64,000 nucleotides of DNA from NCBI RefSeq assembly GCF_932526225.1, contig NC_064035.1, forward strand, positions 13,896,566-13,960,565, given 5' to 3'. Numbering within the stretch: the stretch's first letter is position 1; each line of letters begins with the position of its first letter. The translations under genes were made by a program, and so were the position numbers. The stretch comes from Nematostella vectensis (lineage: Eukaryota > Cnidaria > Anthozoa > Actiniaria > Edwardsiidae). Under the pieces are notes generated by a model. It did no database searches. It worked only from the letters and a program-made list of their open reading frames with translations, and was not told the origin of the DNA. This document shows, one piece after another, positions 42,301 through 53,500 of this stretch.

Positions 42301-45119
42301 ATTTCAATGAAATTACAAAGAATGTATGGAGGATTGTATGCTCTCAAGCGAACAAAAGTGCAATGTCCAAGGAACAATTATAGGGCTTTCTCTGGCATCG
42401 TTTGAACGGAAAGTGTATCACTCGAATGGCAAGGGTTTTTTTTTCGAGTCCTGCATCGTGAGCCCAAAATCTCTGAAACGAGAAAATTTTGATAAATTGT
42501 GATGTCTCCTCACATTTCCTTATAATAAATGGCAGCCATTTTGACATTGTATGTGCACTATTACGCATGCGTGGTGGCCATGTTGTCTCTTATTTCTGGT
42601 AATGGAAGGGCAAATCAGGCAAGGTAGATGTAAGGCATCTAAAGCAAAGATCATCCAGAGAAAAACAAACCATGTTATAAAAATGTCTTAAGGCCTGATT
42701 AAACTAGGCGACATGGTCGAGCGCGAAATGTAGCGCGCGACATGTCTCCTAAATGTTTCCTAGTTTAGCCACCACCAAAAACATGTAGCGCGCGACATAT
42801 CTTCTAAATATTTCCTAGTTTAGCCACCGCCACAAACATGTAGCGCTCGACAAATTTTGTAGAACGCAACACGAAAATGTTTCCCAACTATCCGAGAAAC
42901 AATTATTTGTCGCTGCTGCAAAATTTGTCGTGCGCTACAGTGTCTCTCTGGGTGGCTAAACTAGAAGACATGCATGCGACATGTCGAACGCTTTAGGCGG
43001 GCCTTTAGAAACAACTTTGGACTCTAGAGGTATTAGAAACTTTTGAGTTTCTGTTACACGAAACCTCAAAGAAGCGTTTTAAAATAACAGACAAGACAAA
43101 ATTCCACATTAAGCCAATGTTTTGAAAGCGAAGCTAATAAAAAATGAAGAACTAGTAAAATAATAAGTGATGCAATTTATTAAGTCAGTTGCGTCTAACA
43201 GTTTTGACATTTTACTGGAAGTGGAAAAAAGGAATATAAAGTATATAAAGTATATATATGAAGACGGCAAAGTCGAAAAAGATAAAATTTACGAGGTTGA
43301 GCATGGAATGATCTAAGCTCAGTGTAAGACAGCAACTGCCTGCTAACGCTCAAAACAACCCCGGTTAATTAGCTGAACGGGACAAGGAAGCGGATGCCGC
43401 GTAATGCAGGCCTCTTCTTGGCAAGCTACTTCAATACATCTTCCAAATACGGTGGGTCCAGTCCTTCTGGTATGTTATAAGACCGGAGGCCTTACTTTTA
43501 GTCAATGACTAAAACCCTCTTGGTTTTTGAAAATAATTTTATGAAAGTGTCGGAAGGATGCATAACGACAACTGTGCTTTATAAGATATGATAAAAAAAA
43601 TAATACAATATTCATCCGCTAATAAAACTCTCACAGAAAGCGGGCAAGCTTTTAATTTATTTAGACCAAGTTTATTTGTAATGAATAGAAAAATGTACAC
43701 AATTTAAGAAGGATTATAAAAAGGTATGAATCGTGGAGGAACAAAAGTTCAAAAGACGAACTGGAAATTTCTATAAAAATGTTTTCACACAGTGCGTGGC
43801 GGAATATTCAATGCTTTTAGTCTTTTGTTTTGCAAAACATTGCTATAACCTCCAGCTTAAATAGCTTCACAAGGGTTAACATTTTTCGAAAAAGATTGAT
43901 TTTTATAAAAAGATATTCAAATTTTGTCGATTCTCCTGTAATGGCCAAACAAACAAAACACCTCAATGCAAAATAGATATAAACTTTATCTATCAATTTT
44001 AATTTTCAGCCAATCACTGGGGTAAAAAAGTTCCTTTTTACTAAACATTGTCGTATTTTTGGTATTCTTCTAAAAACTTTCAGGTTTTAGAGAAATTGGG
44101 CTCCTTTGAGGGACTCATGTGGCTTAAATAGTTTAGAAAAAATAATATACTACCATGGTAATATTTTAGAATATAACATGACCTTGGATTTAGCTGCGAA
44201 ATTATCCAAAATCGTTTCCCATTTTCAAAACTTCGGGCACAATCAGAACTATCAGCATATGTATATGTTGCTACGATAAGAAAACGCAAATTTTCATATT
44301 TTTAACTGCAATTATTACGGTCATTTGGAAGTTTCTACTAATGTTATAGTTTTTCTGTACCACCTTAACCTTAACAATTTTTATGTTTTATTGTATACAC
44401 TCGTTTCGAAATAGTTTGTAACTGACAAGAGAGCTACATATAAAAAAAACTAGCGAAGTCATAACATAAATTATTTACATCTTACCGAAATGAGTATTGA
44501 AATTGGTTTTATCTAACGCCATCCCGACCACAACTTTTTACATTTCGTGTAAAATGTAATGGGAATGTTGTTTGGCTATAATAATACCGACAGGCTGGAA
44601 ATAACAGTAGGTAAAATCAAATCCCCTGTTCGTGGATACCAAAGTCAATATCCCCGGCACACAGCCGTCATCGGAGGTGTTGGAATAAAAAAAACATTAT
44701 TTTCACTTATTTTCTATTCTCGAAATCTAAAAAAAAACAATAAGACCACTAAGCAAAGCATTCAAGCAAAACTCACGGAATAAAATAAAATAAAGGATTT
44801 GGATTGAGAAAGATGTATAATCACTTATAGCGAGCACAATCGCCATAGGATTGTAAACACAAATCCTTGTATTATTTCAACATCCTTCTATTTCCTTTTT
44901 ATTGTGCATGTGGTATTTGGGGAACACATCGGACGGAAAATAAAGCTTCTCTATTTACTTCCCGAGTGCTATGAGCGATGGCAAAGTTTTCTGACACGTT
45001 TTTAACAAATTTAACTTACCTACAACTGTTGTGTTCGTAGGTGAAGTTGCGTTTTGTGCGGATATCGAGGCAAAACACCAGGCCATCAGAACTAGCGCTA
45101 AAAACTGAAAATAGTTCAT
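34767..45119 (-). CDS. Gene B: iGluR-like channel with K+-channel selectivity filter, 11 exons, 537 aa
   Basis: Putative ligand-gated potassium channel at the plasma membrane. Exons: 45020-45119, 40813-40893, 40065-40177, 39078-39260, 38536-38706, 38205-38299, 37878-38034, 37646-37684, 36490-36777, 36147-36321, 34767-34978; the lengths sum to 538 codons with one terminal TAG. Order: signal peptide 1-22; short Asn-rich N-terminus; S1 lobe about 75-185; M1 about 198-216; re-entrant loop with TTVGYGD at 245-251; M3 about 260-285; S2 lobe about 290-430 containing LLDSYVAGYW, whose Asp336 aligns with the acidic ligand-binding residue of iGluR S2; M4 about 434-453; cytoplasmic tail of about 85 residues. 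There is no amino-terminal domain. Known: cyanobacterial GluR0 and a rotifer receptor combine an iGluR ligand lobe with a K+ filter. Inferred: ligand-gated K+ conductance; the ligand is unknown. Start chosen at the ATG directly before the hydrophobic signal. Confidence 0.85.
34979..35255. repeat. About 29 bp array abutting the acceptor of the last gene B exon
   Basis: Nine or so units of GACGATCAGGAAGATTAGTG CGATGT. The first unit is the 3' end of the intron itself: the acceptor reads CCATTGCAG where other units read CATTGCAC. The intron's pyrimidine tract is therefore supplied by the repeat. Confidence 0.8.
36490..37684 (-). CDS. Gene B S2 ligand lobe (39 nt microexon 8 and exon 9)
   Basis: A 39 nt exon (37646-37684) encodes VVAMKNTEEQRLG, an iGluR-like start of S2, and joins in phase 0 to exon 9 (36490-36777): KSVQEMTDAI, LLDSYVAGYW, VVDHQFAYGFVI and SFEQCMRKHLNSM. 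The exon 9 acceptor chosen is the second AG (cccagaaaag), because only that keeps the frame with the microexon. The pattern DS-V-Y followed by YGF matches the iGluR S2 run from the ligand-binding acid to the hinge. Confidence 0.75.
37010..37270 (-). repeat. Probable repeat-derived insert with C-tracts
   Basis: Two poly-C runs (37046-37056, 37128-37142) and, on the minus strand, a short open stretch including RLGERPQCLEKFSEELC that is not in frame with gene B and has no splice sites placing it there. It looks like a fragment of a dispersed repeat in the intron between exons 8 and 9. Confidence 0.4.
37878..38299 (-). CDS. Gene B pore loop and M3 (exons 6-7) with TTVGYGD
   Basis: Exon 6 (38205-38299) ends WEGFWWAFVSMTTV plus two bases of Gly; exon 7 (37878-38034) starts with the last base of that Gly, then YGD. 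The spliced filter is TTVGYGD, preceded by the FWWA pore-helix pattern of K+ channels. M3 follows: TFAFVWVLIGLVIISIF then TATVTTSLT, where animal iGluRs have SYTANLAAF. The filter is split by a phase 2 intron between its two glycines. Confidence 0.9.
38078..38133. mobile_element. Partial copy of the GGCGACTTGTACTAA MITE family
   Basis: GGCGTCTTGTACTAAGGGAT CACGTGACTTTTTGGGTGG with CAAACTAGCGCGCGC, closely similar to an end of the elements at 570-837 and 47985-48183. Only one end is present, in the short intron that separates the two halves of the gene B selectivity filter. Confidence 0.65.
38536..40177 (-). CDS. Gene B S1 ligand lobe and M1 (exons 3-5)
   Basis: Exons 40065-40177, 39078-39260, 38536-38706, phase 0 between them. 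Exon 3 has the S1 opening VDWWEIPPYIYQKKESNGK; exon 4 VEGIFPQVLRQLVDSCCG and LPIYGEMKEIRFQ; exon 5 DYPFYPVVESPGVVFIV, the counterpart of the iGluR segment before M1, then M1 VLLLTLIMAALSGIIVWAL. S1 is short compared with animal iGluRs. The 5' edge of exon 5 with its acceptor is duplicated 74 bp upstream (38751-38782). Confidence 0.82.
38677..38825. repeat. 74 bp tandem duplication across the gene B exon 5 acceptor
   Basis: The 30 bp exon edge plus acceptor (GACCACCGGGTAGAATGGAT AGTC|CTACAATGCACAATAAC) at 38677-38725 recurs at 38751-38799 with only a few changes. The upstream copy keeps an AG acceptor and the first 30 exon bases, so a decoy 3' splice site lies 74 bp before the true one. Confidence 0.9.
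39481..39656. mobile_element. Palindromic element with 38 bp perfect arms
   Basis: Arms 39481-39518 and 39619-39656 (AATACACCAAAAACTGGAAA, CGACTCTGCC) are exact complements around a 100 bp spacer with GGGCAGACTCATTTTGATTC-type repeats. Probably a short non-autonomous DNA element. Confidence 0.75.
39705..39990. repeat. 21 bp tandem repeat, about 13 copies
   Basis: Unit GTTTGGTATAGATGGTGCTAA with G at the joint, highly uniform. Intronic, between exons 3 and 4 of gene B. Confidence 0.93.
40268..40395. repeat. GTCAGGGGGGACTTGAGAGC tandem repeat, 4 copies
   Basis: Unit about 31 bp, GTCAGGGGGGACTTGAGAGC CCATCATGAC, in the intron between exons 2 and 3 of gene B. Confidence 0.85.
40813..45119 (-). 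CDS. Gene B exons 1-2: signal peptide and Asn-rich N-terminus
   Basis: Exon 1 (45020-45119) encodes MNYFQFLALVLMAWCFA followed by SISAQN, with likely cleavage after SISA. Exon 2 (40813-40893) encodes SRNWSELTNSTMALIANSS with three N-glycosylation sequons (NWS, NST, NSS), consistent with an extracellular N-terminus. The exon 2 acceptor (tgtcctcttag) is chosen on phase; an upstream AG (ctctatag) would not give a better frame. The intervening intron is 4.1 kb. Confidence 0.7.
41060..41395. repeat. About 57 bp tandem repeat, 6 copies
   Basis: Unit with GGAATGCAGAACAAGTAGTT and CAGGAACAAGAAAAGGGAAA GTAAATAGATAGATAA. In the first intron of gene B. The minus-strand open frame through it is repeat-derived. 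Confidence 0.9.
41665..42605. mobile_element. Possible 0.94 kb DNA element
   Basis: Ends GCATTCCCAGAAATAAGGGA and the complement CCATTACCAGAAATAAGAGA are inverted and about 90 percent alike over 22 bp. It contains a plus-strand open frame (41965-42405, 146 codons) with no motif that I recognise, so it may be a decayed element body. Confidence 0.4.
42688..43008. mobile_element. MITE-like element with internal ACATGTAGCGCGCGACAT repeats
   Basis: Ends TTAAGGCCTGATTAAACTAG and complement TAAAGGCCCGCCTAAAGC are inverted. Inside, two to three direct copies of ACATGTAGCGCGCGACAT plus CCTAGTTTAGCCACC. About 320 bp, in the first intron of gene B. The rest of that intron (43,010-45,019) is AT-rich with nothing recognisable. 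Confidence 0.6.
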
Positions 45120-45936
45120 ATTTCTTTCCAGTAAACCCAACGGCTACTAAAGCTTGCTATTTTCTCTTATTCAGTCCTTGTTAAGATGAAGACTTCTTTA
45201 CATATATGTTTGTCACCCAAAGGGAACTTTTAGGACTGACGAACTGCCGAGCAGAAATGCTAATTTTCTAGGTTCCCTAGCGATGGCTTTCGTAAGCCGA
45301 ATAGCTTAGATCGCATTCATTATTAATCACACTTATCGCAGGAATGCTTAAATTAAATCCTTGGAAATCGAGAATGATTACGCTTAGTATACTTCATGTG
45401 GCTTTCGAAAACAGCTTTATTAATTACTGAGTTAGATTTGGTCTTTTAGGGGGTTACATTTTCGCGCTTTTCTGGAGTTTTCTGGGATTTCCTGCGTTGG
45501 GCGAATTGCAGGTGGTTTTGCTCCTCTCCGCCTAATAAACACATCTCAATTCAAATGCTAATATCCCAATTTCATGTGAATTTTGTCTAGTACCTTAAAA
45601 TTCGTGAAAAGAAGATTGAAGGCAGTACTATAAACTACTTGTGTTAATCAATTCGAGCATTTCACTGGTAATAGTGAGAAAATCTCCATAAAACCTCAAA
45701 GCGAAATACAAACGCAGCTGTATGCGTTTTTCACCAAAAGCGCGTGATAACAAAATTATTTTTTTGTTCTACTCTTTTCCCTTAATGCCCTTGAATATAC
45801 CGTTAGAGGCCAACAAGAGAGGCAAACTCCAAAAAACAATCTTAATCGGCTCAAGTTTGTGGGTCTCTTATGACAATGTATTATTACGAAAACAATAGTG
45901 ATTTGCGAAAAATGACACAGTGGAAGGTAAATGTGA

Positions 45937-45942
45937 TTTATT
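45937..45942 (-). promoter_or_regulatory. Candidate polyadenylation signal AATAAA of gene C
   Basis: AATAAA on the minus strand 132 bases past the gene C stop, followed by a GT-containing stretch (ctgtgtc). It lies in the 0.95 kb gap between gene C and the start of gene B, so C should end here. Confidence 0.5.
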
Positions 45943-46073
45943 GGCTTTCACATCAAACCTCGAAAACACAAATGAATCAAAGGAAAAATTAACGGACAAA
46001 ATAAATGGTTGAGCCGTTCCTTTGGCTAAATACCTATGAAATACGGATACGAGGAGATAACTGTTCTTCGAGC

Positions 46074-49000
46074 TTAAGGTTCCAGTTTGCCGTCAGCTGT
46101 AAACAAATGCAAAGAAAATTTTGATGATATTGCTACGGTATGGCGGGGGTGTATTTTAAGGCTGCGGAAAAGGTGGAGGAGATGAAGCCGTCGATTCTAT
46201 CAGGAACAAAGGGGCCACCTACAAACGTATATCAATGTACTGGGGATCCCTTTAATGCCGGTCTATTATTGCTTTTGGGATTAACAATCTTGATTAAAAT
46301 TGCACATTTTAATAACGGTTGGGCTGGGGAGAAGAACATTCCAAATACTTTCGACCAAGGCGCTCAATTCTAGCGCTAAATAATTCTGCAATAAATTAAA
46401 GTTCCAAAAACAAACATAAGCGGTAAGACCTTTTTTTTATGTCACCCAGGGGGGGGGGGATTTTTAAAAGAAATATATAAGGGTTATATTATTTTTCCCT
46501 CGCAAAATGTTGTGTCCCTTGGCCGACTTGTCGGGAAACTTCTTACCTTGTGCTAGGTTGACTACGATACGTGCAATGAGCCCTTGGTGTCTACCCCGGA
46601 GGCCTGGCTTGTTATCATTCTCGTCCAACTGAATACGAACAAAACAAAAATAGGAAGAAAAATAGGAACTTTAGATCTAGACTGAACTCGGCTTGTTATG
46701 GTTCTTGTTATGGTTCTACATACGATAAAATAAACAGAAAAAAATATATATAGATTTAGAGTAAACTTGGCTAAATACGAACACTAAATACAAAGAAAAT
46801 AATAAAGTGAACTTGGCTTGGTTATCATGAAAAAAATAAGGACTCATCGAAATATCAATTTTAAAATACCATTATCCATATAATATTTGTAATGCTGTAG
46901 CCGTGGAATGGAGCCTTTATTTAATTGCAAGTTGGGTTGGATTTCGATGTGATTCAAGTGGGTTCAAGTGGTACTGACATGTACATCATTGACATAATAT
47001 TTTTGCGGCAGTAAAATATCTGCCAGACAAGTCGTATCCTGAGTTCATTTATAAGACCCTTTTTTCAAAATTTTTAGATTTAAAATTAAAAAATATGACA
47101 TTTTAACTTAACTACTTAACTAAAATTTAAAGAACAGTCAAAGAACATAGCCTTCCCCGAAAAAGCGCCACATTTAAACCAAAACTATTAATAAGCGCCT
47201 CCACAGAATAAGCCTCCCCCCTCTCTTCCCCAGGTCATATGTTAATGAGTAAAAAACTCATACATGTTGTTCTAAGAAAGCACTGGAGCACATAGACTCT
47301 GGACAAGAAAGAGGCAAATATTTAATGGAAGAAAAGTTGAAAAACGCTACTTCAAGTTGTTATAACGATATAGAGAAAAGAAACTGATGTAGTATAAAAC
47401 TGATATTAGATGAATAAAAACACTTCCGCCTTTTGTTCGAAATGTGCCCCTTTAAATAAGCGCATCCCCCGAATAAGCGCCCCGTCTGAGTCGAAGAGTT
47501 TAATAAGCGCCGGGGCGCTTATTCGAGAAAATACGGTACGTATTTGAAAAATGCCCCATGTTCACTAAAAAATGATAGCAACACTTGTCATATCAGCCTG
47601 ACACCGGGCCTATGCAATGAGATATTGAGTTTCTATTTAAGAGTTCCTGCAGAGGAATGTGAAGTTTTTGTTTGAAAATTATATATTAGGAGCGGTTTTT
47701 TTTTTTATTGTGTGAGGGAGGGGGTTTTTGAAAACTATTTGTGACATATTTTGTTAGGGTAACAAATTTTGTTCTCACCTCGGCCTGGAAGTTCCCCGCA
47801 CCTGGGTTGATACCGGAGGGGTTGGCCTCGCTTGTTCTCTCCTGAGCTGCTACTGTTTTTGAGACATCTAAGGGTACAGAACAGATGATGAGTTATTATA
47901 AGTAATAACCGAAGAGTGGTGAGAGAGCATTCTTTTAAACCGTTTTAGGCAGCACGAAAACAGCTGTAATGTAGAGAGGTGCAGAGAGTACAGATGGATC
48001 AAACACGCGACTTTTTGGGTGTCAAACTCACGCCAAAAGAAACAAAGAAATGGCTTCGGTCGTACGCCAAAGAGTAACGAAAATAAGTAAAATCTTTCAA
48101 TGAAGTCCTTTCTTACATAAAACAAGTTTAGCGCGCGTGAGTTTGCTACCCAAAAAGTCACAGGATTTCTTAGTGCAGGTCGCTTATTGTGATATTGCTA
48201 AAACGTTGTATCGCTAGCTGACGCGCCTGTGAATAAAAATAAGTCAAGCCTAGTCGCAGGCTTCCACTCTCTTGGGCGCAGAATTAGGCGATGCGTGCTG
48301 TCACGGCTGCCATCTTGACTTGTTTGGCAGCTTGCCATCCCCTTACGAACACTCGCGCCCAAATAGCAAAATAAGACGCCCAGTAAAAACTTGCAAGCCG
48401 GCGAGAATAACTCCTTACACATAAAAAATGGCGATAAAAACTGTATGTCCCTATCTATTATTGCTCAACCCCATACTTCTCGGTAAACAGTTCCAAGGTT
48501 CCTCAGGGCTGTACAGAACCCGAAATGATCCCAGGACCCGAAACAATCCCAGGCCCCCAAACGATCCCCAAAAGTACCCCAACTGATCCCGGGACCCGAA
48601 ACGATCCCCAAGAGTCCCCGAAATGAACTCCAAGGAATTACAGTAATGGACAACTAAAGGAATGTGTAAGGATTGGCTTTCGGTTTTAAAAACATATGAA
48701 ACATTTAGCTTTGTTTGTGTTATTAAAAGGAAATTTACATTAACTAAAACTATAGTATTAAGATTTTTATATACGACTGCGGGGGAAATACAGTGGTTGA
48801 GTCAGAAATTGGGGTCAACTAACAATTCCTGTGATAGTAATTTGAGGAGCCCGGCGTGGATAAATCATTTTTACATAACAAGCCATAAAAGAAAGTCTTT
48901 ACAGATGGGACATGCTGCTTTACATAGGAAGCGAAATGTTTTAAAGTTATTTTTTGGCATGTTTGTTTTCGGTGAATGAAAGACCTATCATATCATGAGA

Positions 49001-50589
49001 TCATGCCGGGGTCTACGCACGACTACATGAGGAAATTCAAAACTCACATAATATTGCTTTCACATCCTCTTAATATTTTGCATCGGTAGTAGAAGGGTTG
49101 TTCGAGTGTATTACTCAGTGTGCTTTTGTCATTCCATCTTCTCGGCCAAACCGGCCGCCTAAAATGTGTCGGTAAATATTCGCTCGTGTGAACAAGGATT
49201 TCGTGGTGAAATACATGTTTGGTTGTCAGATGAATATTAATTTTTAGGGGTGATGTTTACCGGAAATGAGATTTATAGTTTCGGAGTCATGTGTCGGAAC
49301 CGCTAAATGTTAAGAGTGTGATGGAAGGTCAAAAGTTTGGTTGATCTGAGCAAAGCTGTGCTATGTTTATGCTATATTCCTTTCAGTAGCAATTCAAAGT
49401 TGTGTATTTGTTTTGGACTCTGTTTATGGGTTTAACGCCGGGCAATGTAATAAATAGAAGTATTGTGTTGGAATTTAATATTTTTAAGTCACGTCCTTTA
49501 TTATGCTTCAAGAATTGCAAGTATTTCTTCTGCTCTCCCTTTGTCCATTACCGAATCAACCCTTGGGGTTGATTTCGGGGACTCCTCGGTATCGTTTCCG
49601 GTCCGAGGATCAGTTGGGGTACTTTTGGGGATCATTTTGGGTCCTGGGATCGTTTCGGGTCCTGGGATCATTTCGGGTCCTGTAGGCCTCAAGACTTGAC
49701 TTTGCTTATACTTGCTGTTTAATCAGTCATGGGCTTGGAAAGTAATTGCAGTAGTTATAATCTAACCTGCACTGCCTGCCTGCATGTCAGGGTCGTCTGA
49801 CTCCTCATCTTCGTCACCCTAAGCATGTATTGCGCTATTATTGCAATTTTTCTCCTCCTCGTAAGGTTTATAATAAAGGTATTGCACAGGGGAAAAAATA
49901 AAAAAAATCCCAAAAAAATAAATCCAAAAGCCTGAAGTAAAAGTTACCCTATTAGAAACATTTCCGTCGGTTTTCCCCAAGTTACAAGGCTTAAACTGGC
50001 CCAAATACCACTGTTTAGTAGGGGCCCAAAACATGTGCGCTGTTAACCTGAAAATTATTTTTCGCTATGCTCCTTAGTGTTTTGGACGATTTATACTTGA
50101 ACTGCAGTTCACGTTTTTCCTTCCGTTTCCATAGTAATGCACAAGTTTTCTTGTTCAGTGTAGACTCTGGCGGTGAGTGAAGACTGTTTTTGGAGGGCTG
50201 GGTGCCTACCCCATGCCACATTATGAGCATACGCCTATTTCAAAGTACGCGCTGGAGAATCTCTACTCTGCGTTGCCTCATCAAATGAAAATGAGCCATA
50301 AATGTGAAGACAAATCTAGGGTTACTGTAAATAACTTTAGTACCCCGATCATTTATGTGTTTCTAGACACCAGTATGGTATTCAAAGGAATCGACTCTCA
50401 TAGTGCAATATTTTCGAATATAATATACTTTTCCAACTAAATTACATTTAAGACAATCTAGCAAATCTGCAATAATTTGCATCAATAATTAGCAACTTGT
50501 TATTGTCATTATTTTGTGTCTTACTGTCTCGTAGATCGTGGAAGTTGACGGAACAATATTCGGAGTCGCACGATCTCGTCGCATTAGAC
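46074..50589 (-). CDS. Gene C C-terminal exons 12-16 after the satellite intron
   Basis: Five small exons, consistent in phase: LMRRDRATPNIVPST; GDEDEESDDPDMQAGSA; VSKTVAAQERTSEANP; LDENDNKPGLRGRHQGLIA with RIVVNLAQ; DGKLEP and TAA. Low-complexity, acidic, probably disordered. These exons are shorter than 100 nt and were found by splice phase only; assignment across the 8.8 kb intron would need transcript support. Confidence 0.62.
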
Positions 50590-53500
50590 CTGCAGACAAA
50601 CAGCAAATAGAAAATAAGACGCATGTTAACCAAACCAAACCTAGCATAACAAAGTTTGAACTCGCTAACGAATCTTATGCAGAACATGTCATTTGGCCAA
50701 GCCGACTCGTGAAGCATGTACGCAAAAGTCCAGAGATATTAACGTAACGTTCCGGATTTTACTAGAAATCCTTTATCAGGACGGCCAATAAAAAAAAGAT
50801 TAAAAGGACCTTTTCGAGTTTCTCACTTTTTCGCACACACGACGAAACACATGCATGTAAGTAGATGCGACAAAGCATACACATGTAAAGAACACGCGTT
50901 AAAAGCACACACAGCAAGAAGCATGCGTTAAAGTACTTACGGCAACAAACACGTTAAAGCACACACGGCAAAGCACACACGTTACTTAACACGCACGTTC
51001 ACGGCAAAGAACACGCGTTCAAGCACACACGGCAAAAAAAATACGCGTTCAAGTACACATGGCAAAATAAACACGCGCTCAAGCACACACGGCAAAAAAA
51101 AAAAACACGCGTTCAAGCACACACGGCAAAAACAAAAACGCGTTTAAGCACATACGGCAAAAAAACGCGTTCAAGCACACACGGCAAAAAAAACCAAAAC
51201 ATGCGTTTAAGCACACACGGCAAAAACACGCGTTCAAGCACACATATGGTGCCCGTTTTACCCGCAGCATATCTGTTTTTTTCTTGTTTCTTTGTGAACA
51301 ACCGTAACAAATAGGAATCTGATTTGTTTATCAAGGCCGTAGCCAGCATGAGGCAAGTGAGACACACGGCTCGGTAAAATTTTGATTCTGGCTACAGGCC
51401 TGCAATTATCACGCCAAAAGTAACATAAACAGCAGTAGTGGTAGACTAAGAAGACCAGGCACACTAAGGTACACGTAACAAGCGTACTAAGGTTCTAGAA
51501 AACACACAGACTAGGCACATAGTGGCGTGGGTAACATAAACAACGGTAACAAGCGTACTTAGTTCTAGATAACACACAGACTAGGCACACTAGTGGCGTG
51601 GGTAACGTGAACTACGATAACAAGCGTTCTTAGTTCTAGATAACACAGACTAGGCACACTAGTGGCGTGGGTAACATGAACAACGGTAACAAGCGTACTA
51701 AGGTTCTAGATAACACACAGACTAGGCACACTAGTGGCGTGGGTAACATGAACAACGGTAACAAGCGTACTTAGTTCGAGATAACACACAGACTAGGCAC
51801 ACTAGTGGTGTGGGTAACATGAACAACGGTAACAAGCGTACTAAGGTTCTATGTAACACACAGACTAGGCACACTAGTGGCGTGGGTAACATGAACAACG
51901 GTAACAAGCGTACTTAGTTCTAAATAACACAGACTAGGCACACTAGTAACGTGGGTAACATGAACAACGGTAACAAGCGTACTAAGGTTCTAGATAACAC
52001 ACAGACTAGGCACACTAGTGACGTGGGTAACATGAACAACGGTAACAAGCGTACTAAGGTTCTATGTAACACAGACTAGGCACACTAATGGCGTGGCTAA
52101 CATGAACAACGGTAACAAGCGTACTTAGTTCTAGATCACACAGACTAGGCACACTAGTGGCGTGGGTAACATGAACAACGGTAACAAGCGTTCTTAGTTC
52201 TAAATAACACACAGACTAGGCACACTAGTGACGTGGGTAACATGAACAACGGTAACAAGCGTACTTAGTTCTAAATAACACACAGACTAGGCACACTAGT
52301 GGCGTGGATAACATGAACAACGGTAACAAGCGTACTAAGGTTCTAGATAACACACAGACTAGGCACACTAGTGACGTGGGTAACATGAACAACGGTAACA
52401 AGCGTACTAAGGTTCTAGATCACACAGACTAGGCACACTAGTGGCGTGGGTAACATGAACAACGGTAACAAGCGTACTAAGGTTCTATGTAACACACAGA
52501 CTAGGCACACTAGTGGCATGGGTAACATGAACAACGGTAACAAGCGTACTAAGGTTCTAGATAACACACAGACTAGGCACACTAGTGGCGTGGGTAACAT
52601 GAACAACGGTAACAAGCGTACTTAGTTCTAGATAACACACAGACTAGGCACACTAGTGGCGTGGGTAACATGAACAACGGTAACAAGCGTACTAAGGTTC
52701 TAGATAACACACATACTAGGCACATAGTGGCGTGGGTAACATGAACAACGGTAACAAGCGTACTAAGGTTCTATGTAACACACAGACTAGGCACACTAGT
52801 GACGCGGGTAACATGAACAACGGTAACAAGCGTACTAAGGTTCTAGATCACACAGACTAGGCACACTAGTGACGTGGGTAACATGAACAACGGTAACAAG
52901 CGTACTAAGGTTCTAGATAACACACAGACTAGGCACACTAGTGGCATGGGTAACATGAACAACGGTAACAAGCGTACTAAGGTTCTAGATAACACACAGA
53001 CTAGGCACACTAGTGGCATGGGTAACATGAACAACGGTAACAAGCGTACTAAGGTTCTAGATAACACACAGACTAGGCACACTAGTGACGTGGGTAACAT
53101 GAACAACGGTAACAAGCGTACTAAGGTTCTAGATAACACACAGACTAGGCACACTAGTGGCATGGGTAACATGAACAACGGTAACAAGCGTACTAAGGTT
53201 CTAGATCACACAGACTAGGCACACTAGTGGCATGGGTAACATGAACAACGGTAACAAGCGTACTAAGGTTCTAGATAACACACAGACTAGGCACACTAGT
53301 GACGTGGGTAACATGAACAACGGTAACAAGCGTACTAAGGTTCTAGATAACACACAGACTAGGCACACTAGTGGCATGGGTAACATGAACAACGGTAACA
53401 AGCGTACTAAGGTTCTAGATCACACAGACTAGGCACACTAGTGGCGTGGGTAACATGAACAACGGTAACAAGCGTACTAAGGTTCTAGATCACACAGACT

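Noticed and set aside
41965-42405. Plus-strand ORF of 146 codons in the first intron of gene B
   Set aside because: No recognisable domain, signal or splice context; lies inside a possible decayed DNA element. Kept only as part of that element.
46140-46373. Plus-strand ORF of 77 codons with a hydrophobic stretch
   Set aside because: Opposite to gene C, overlapping its intron just beside its last exon; no homology or regulatory signal recognised.
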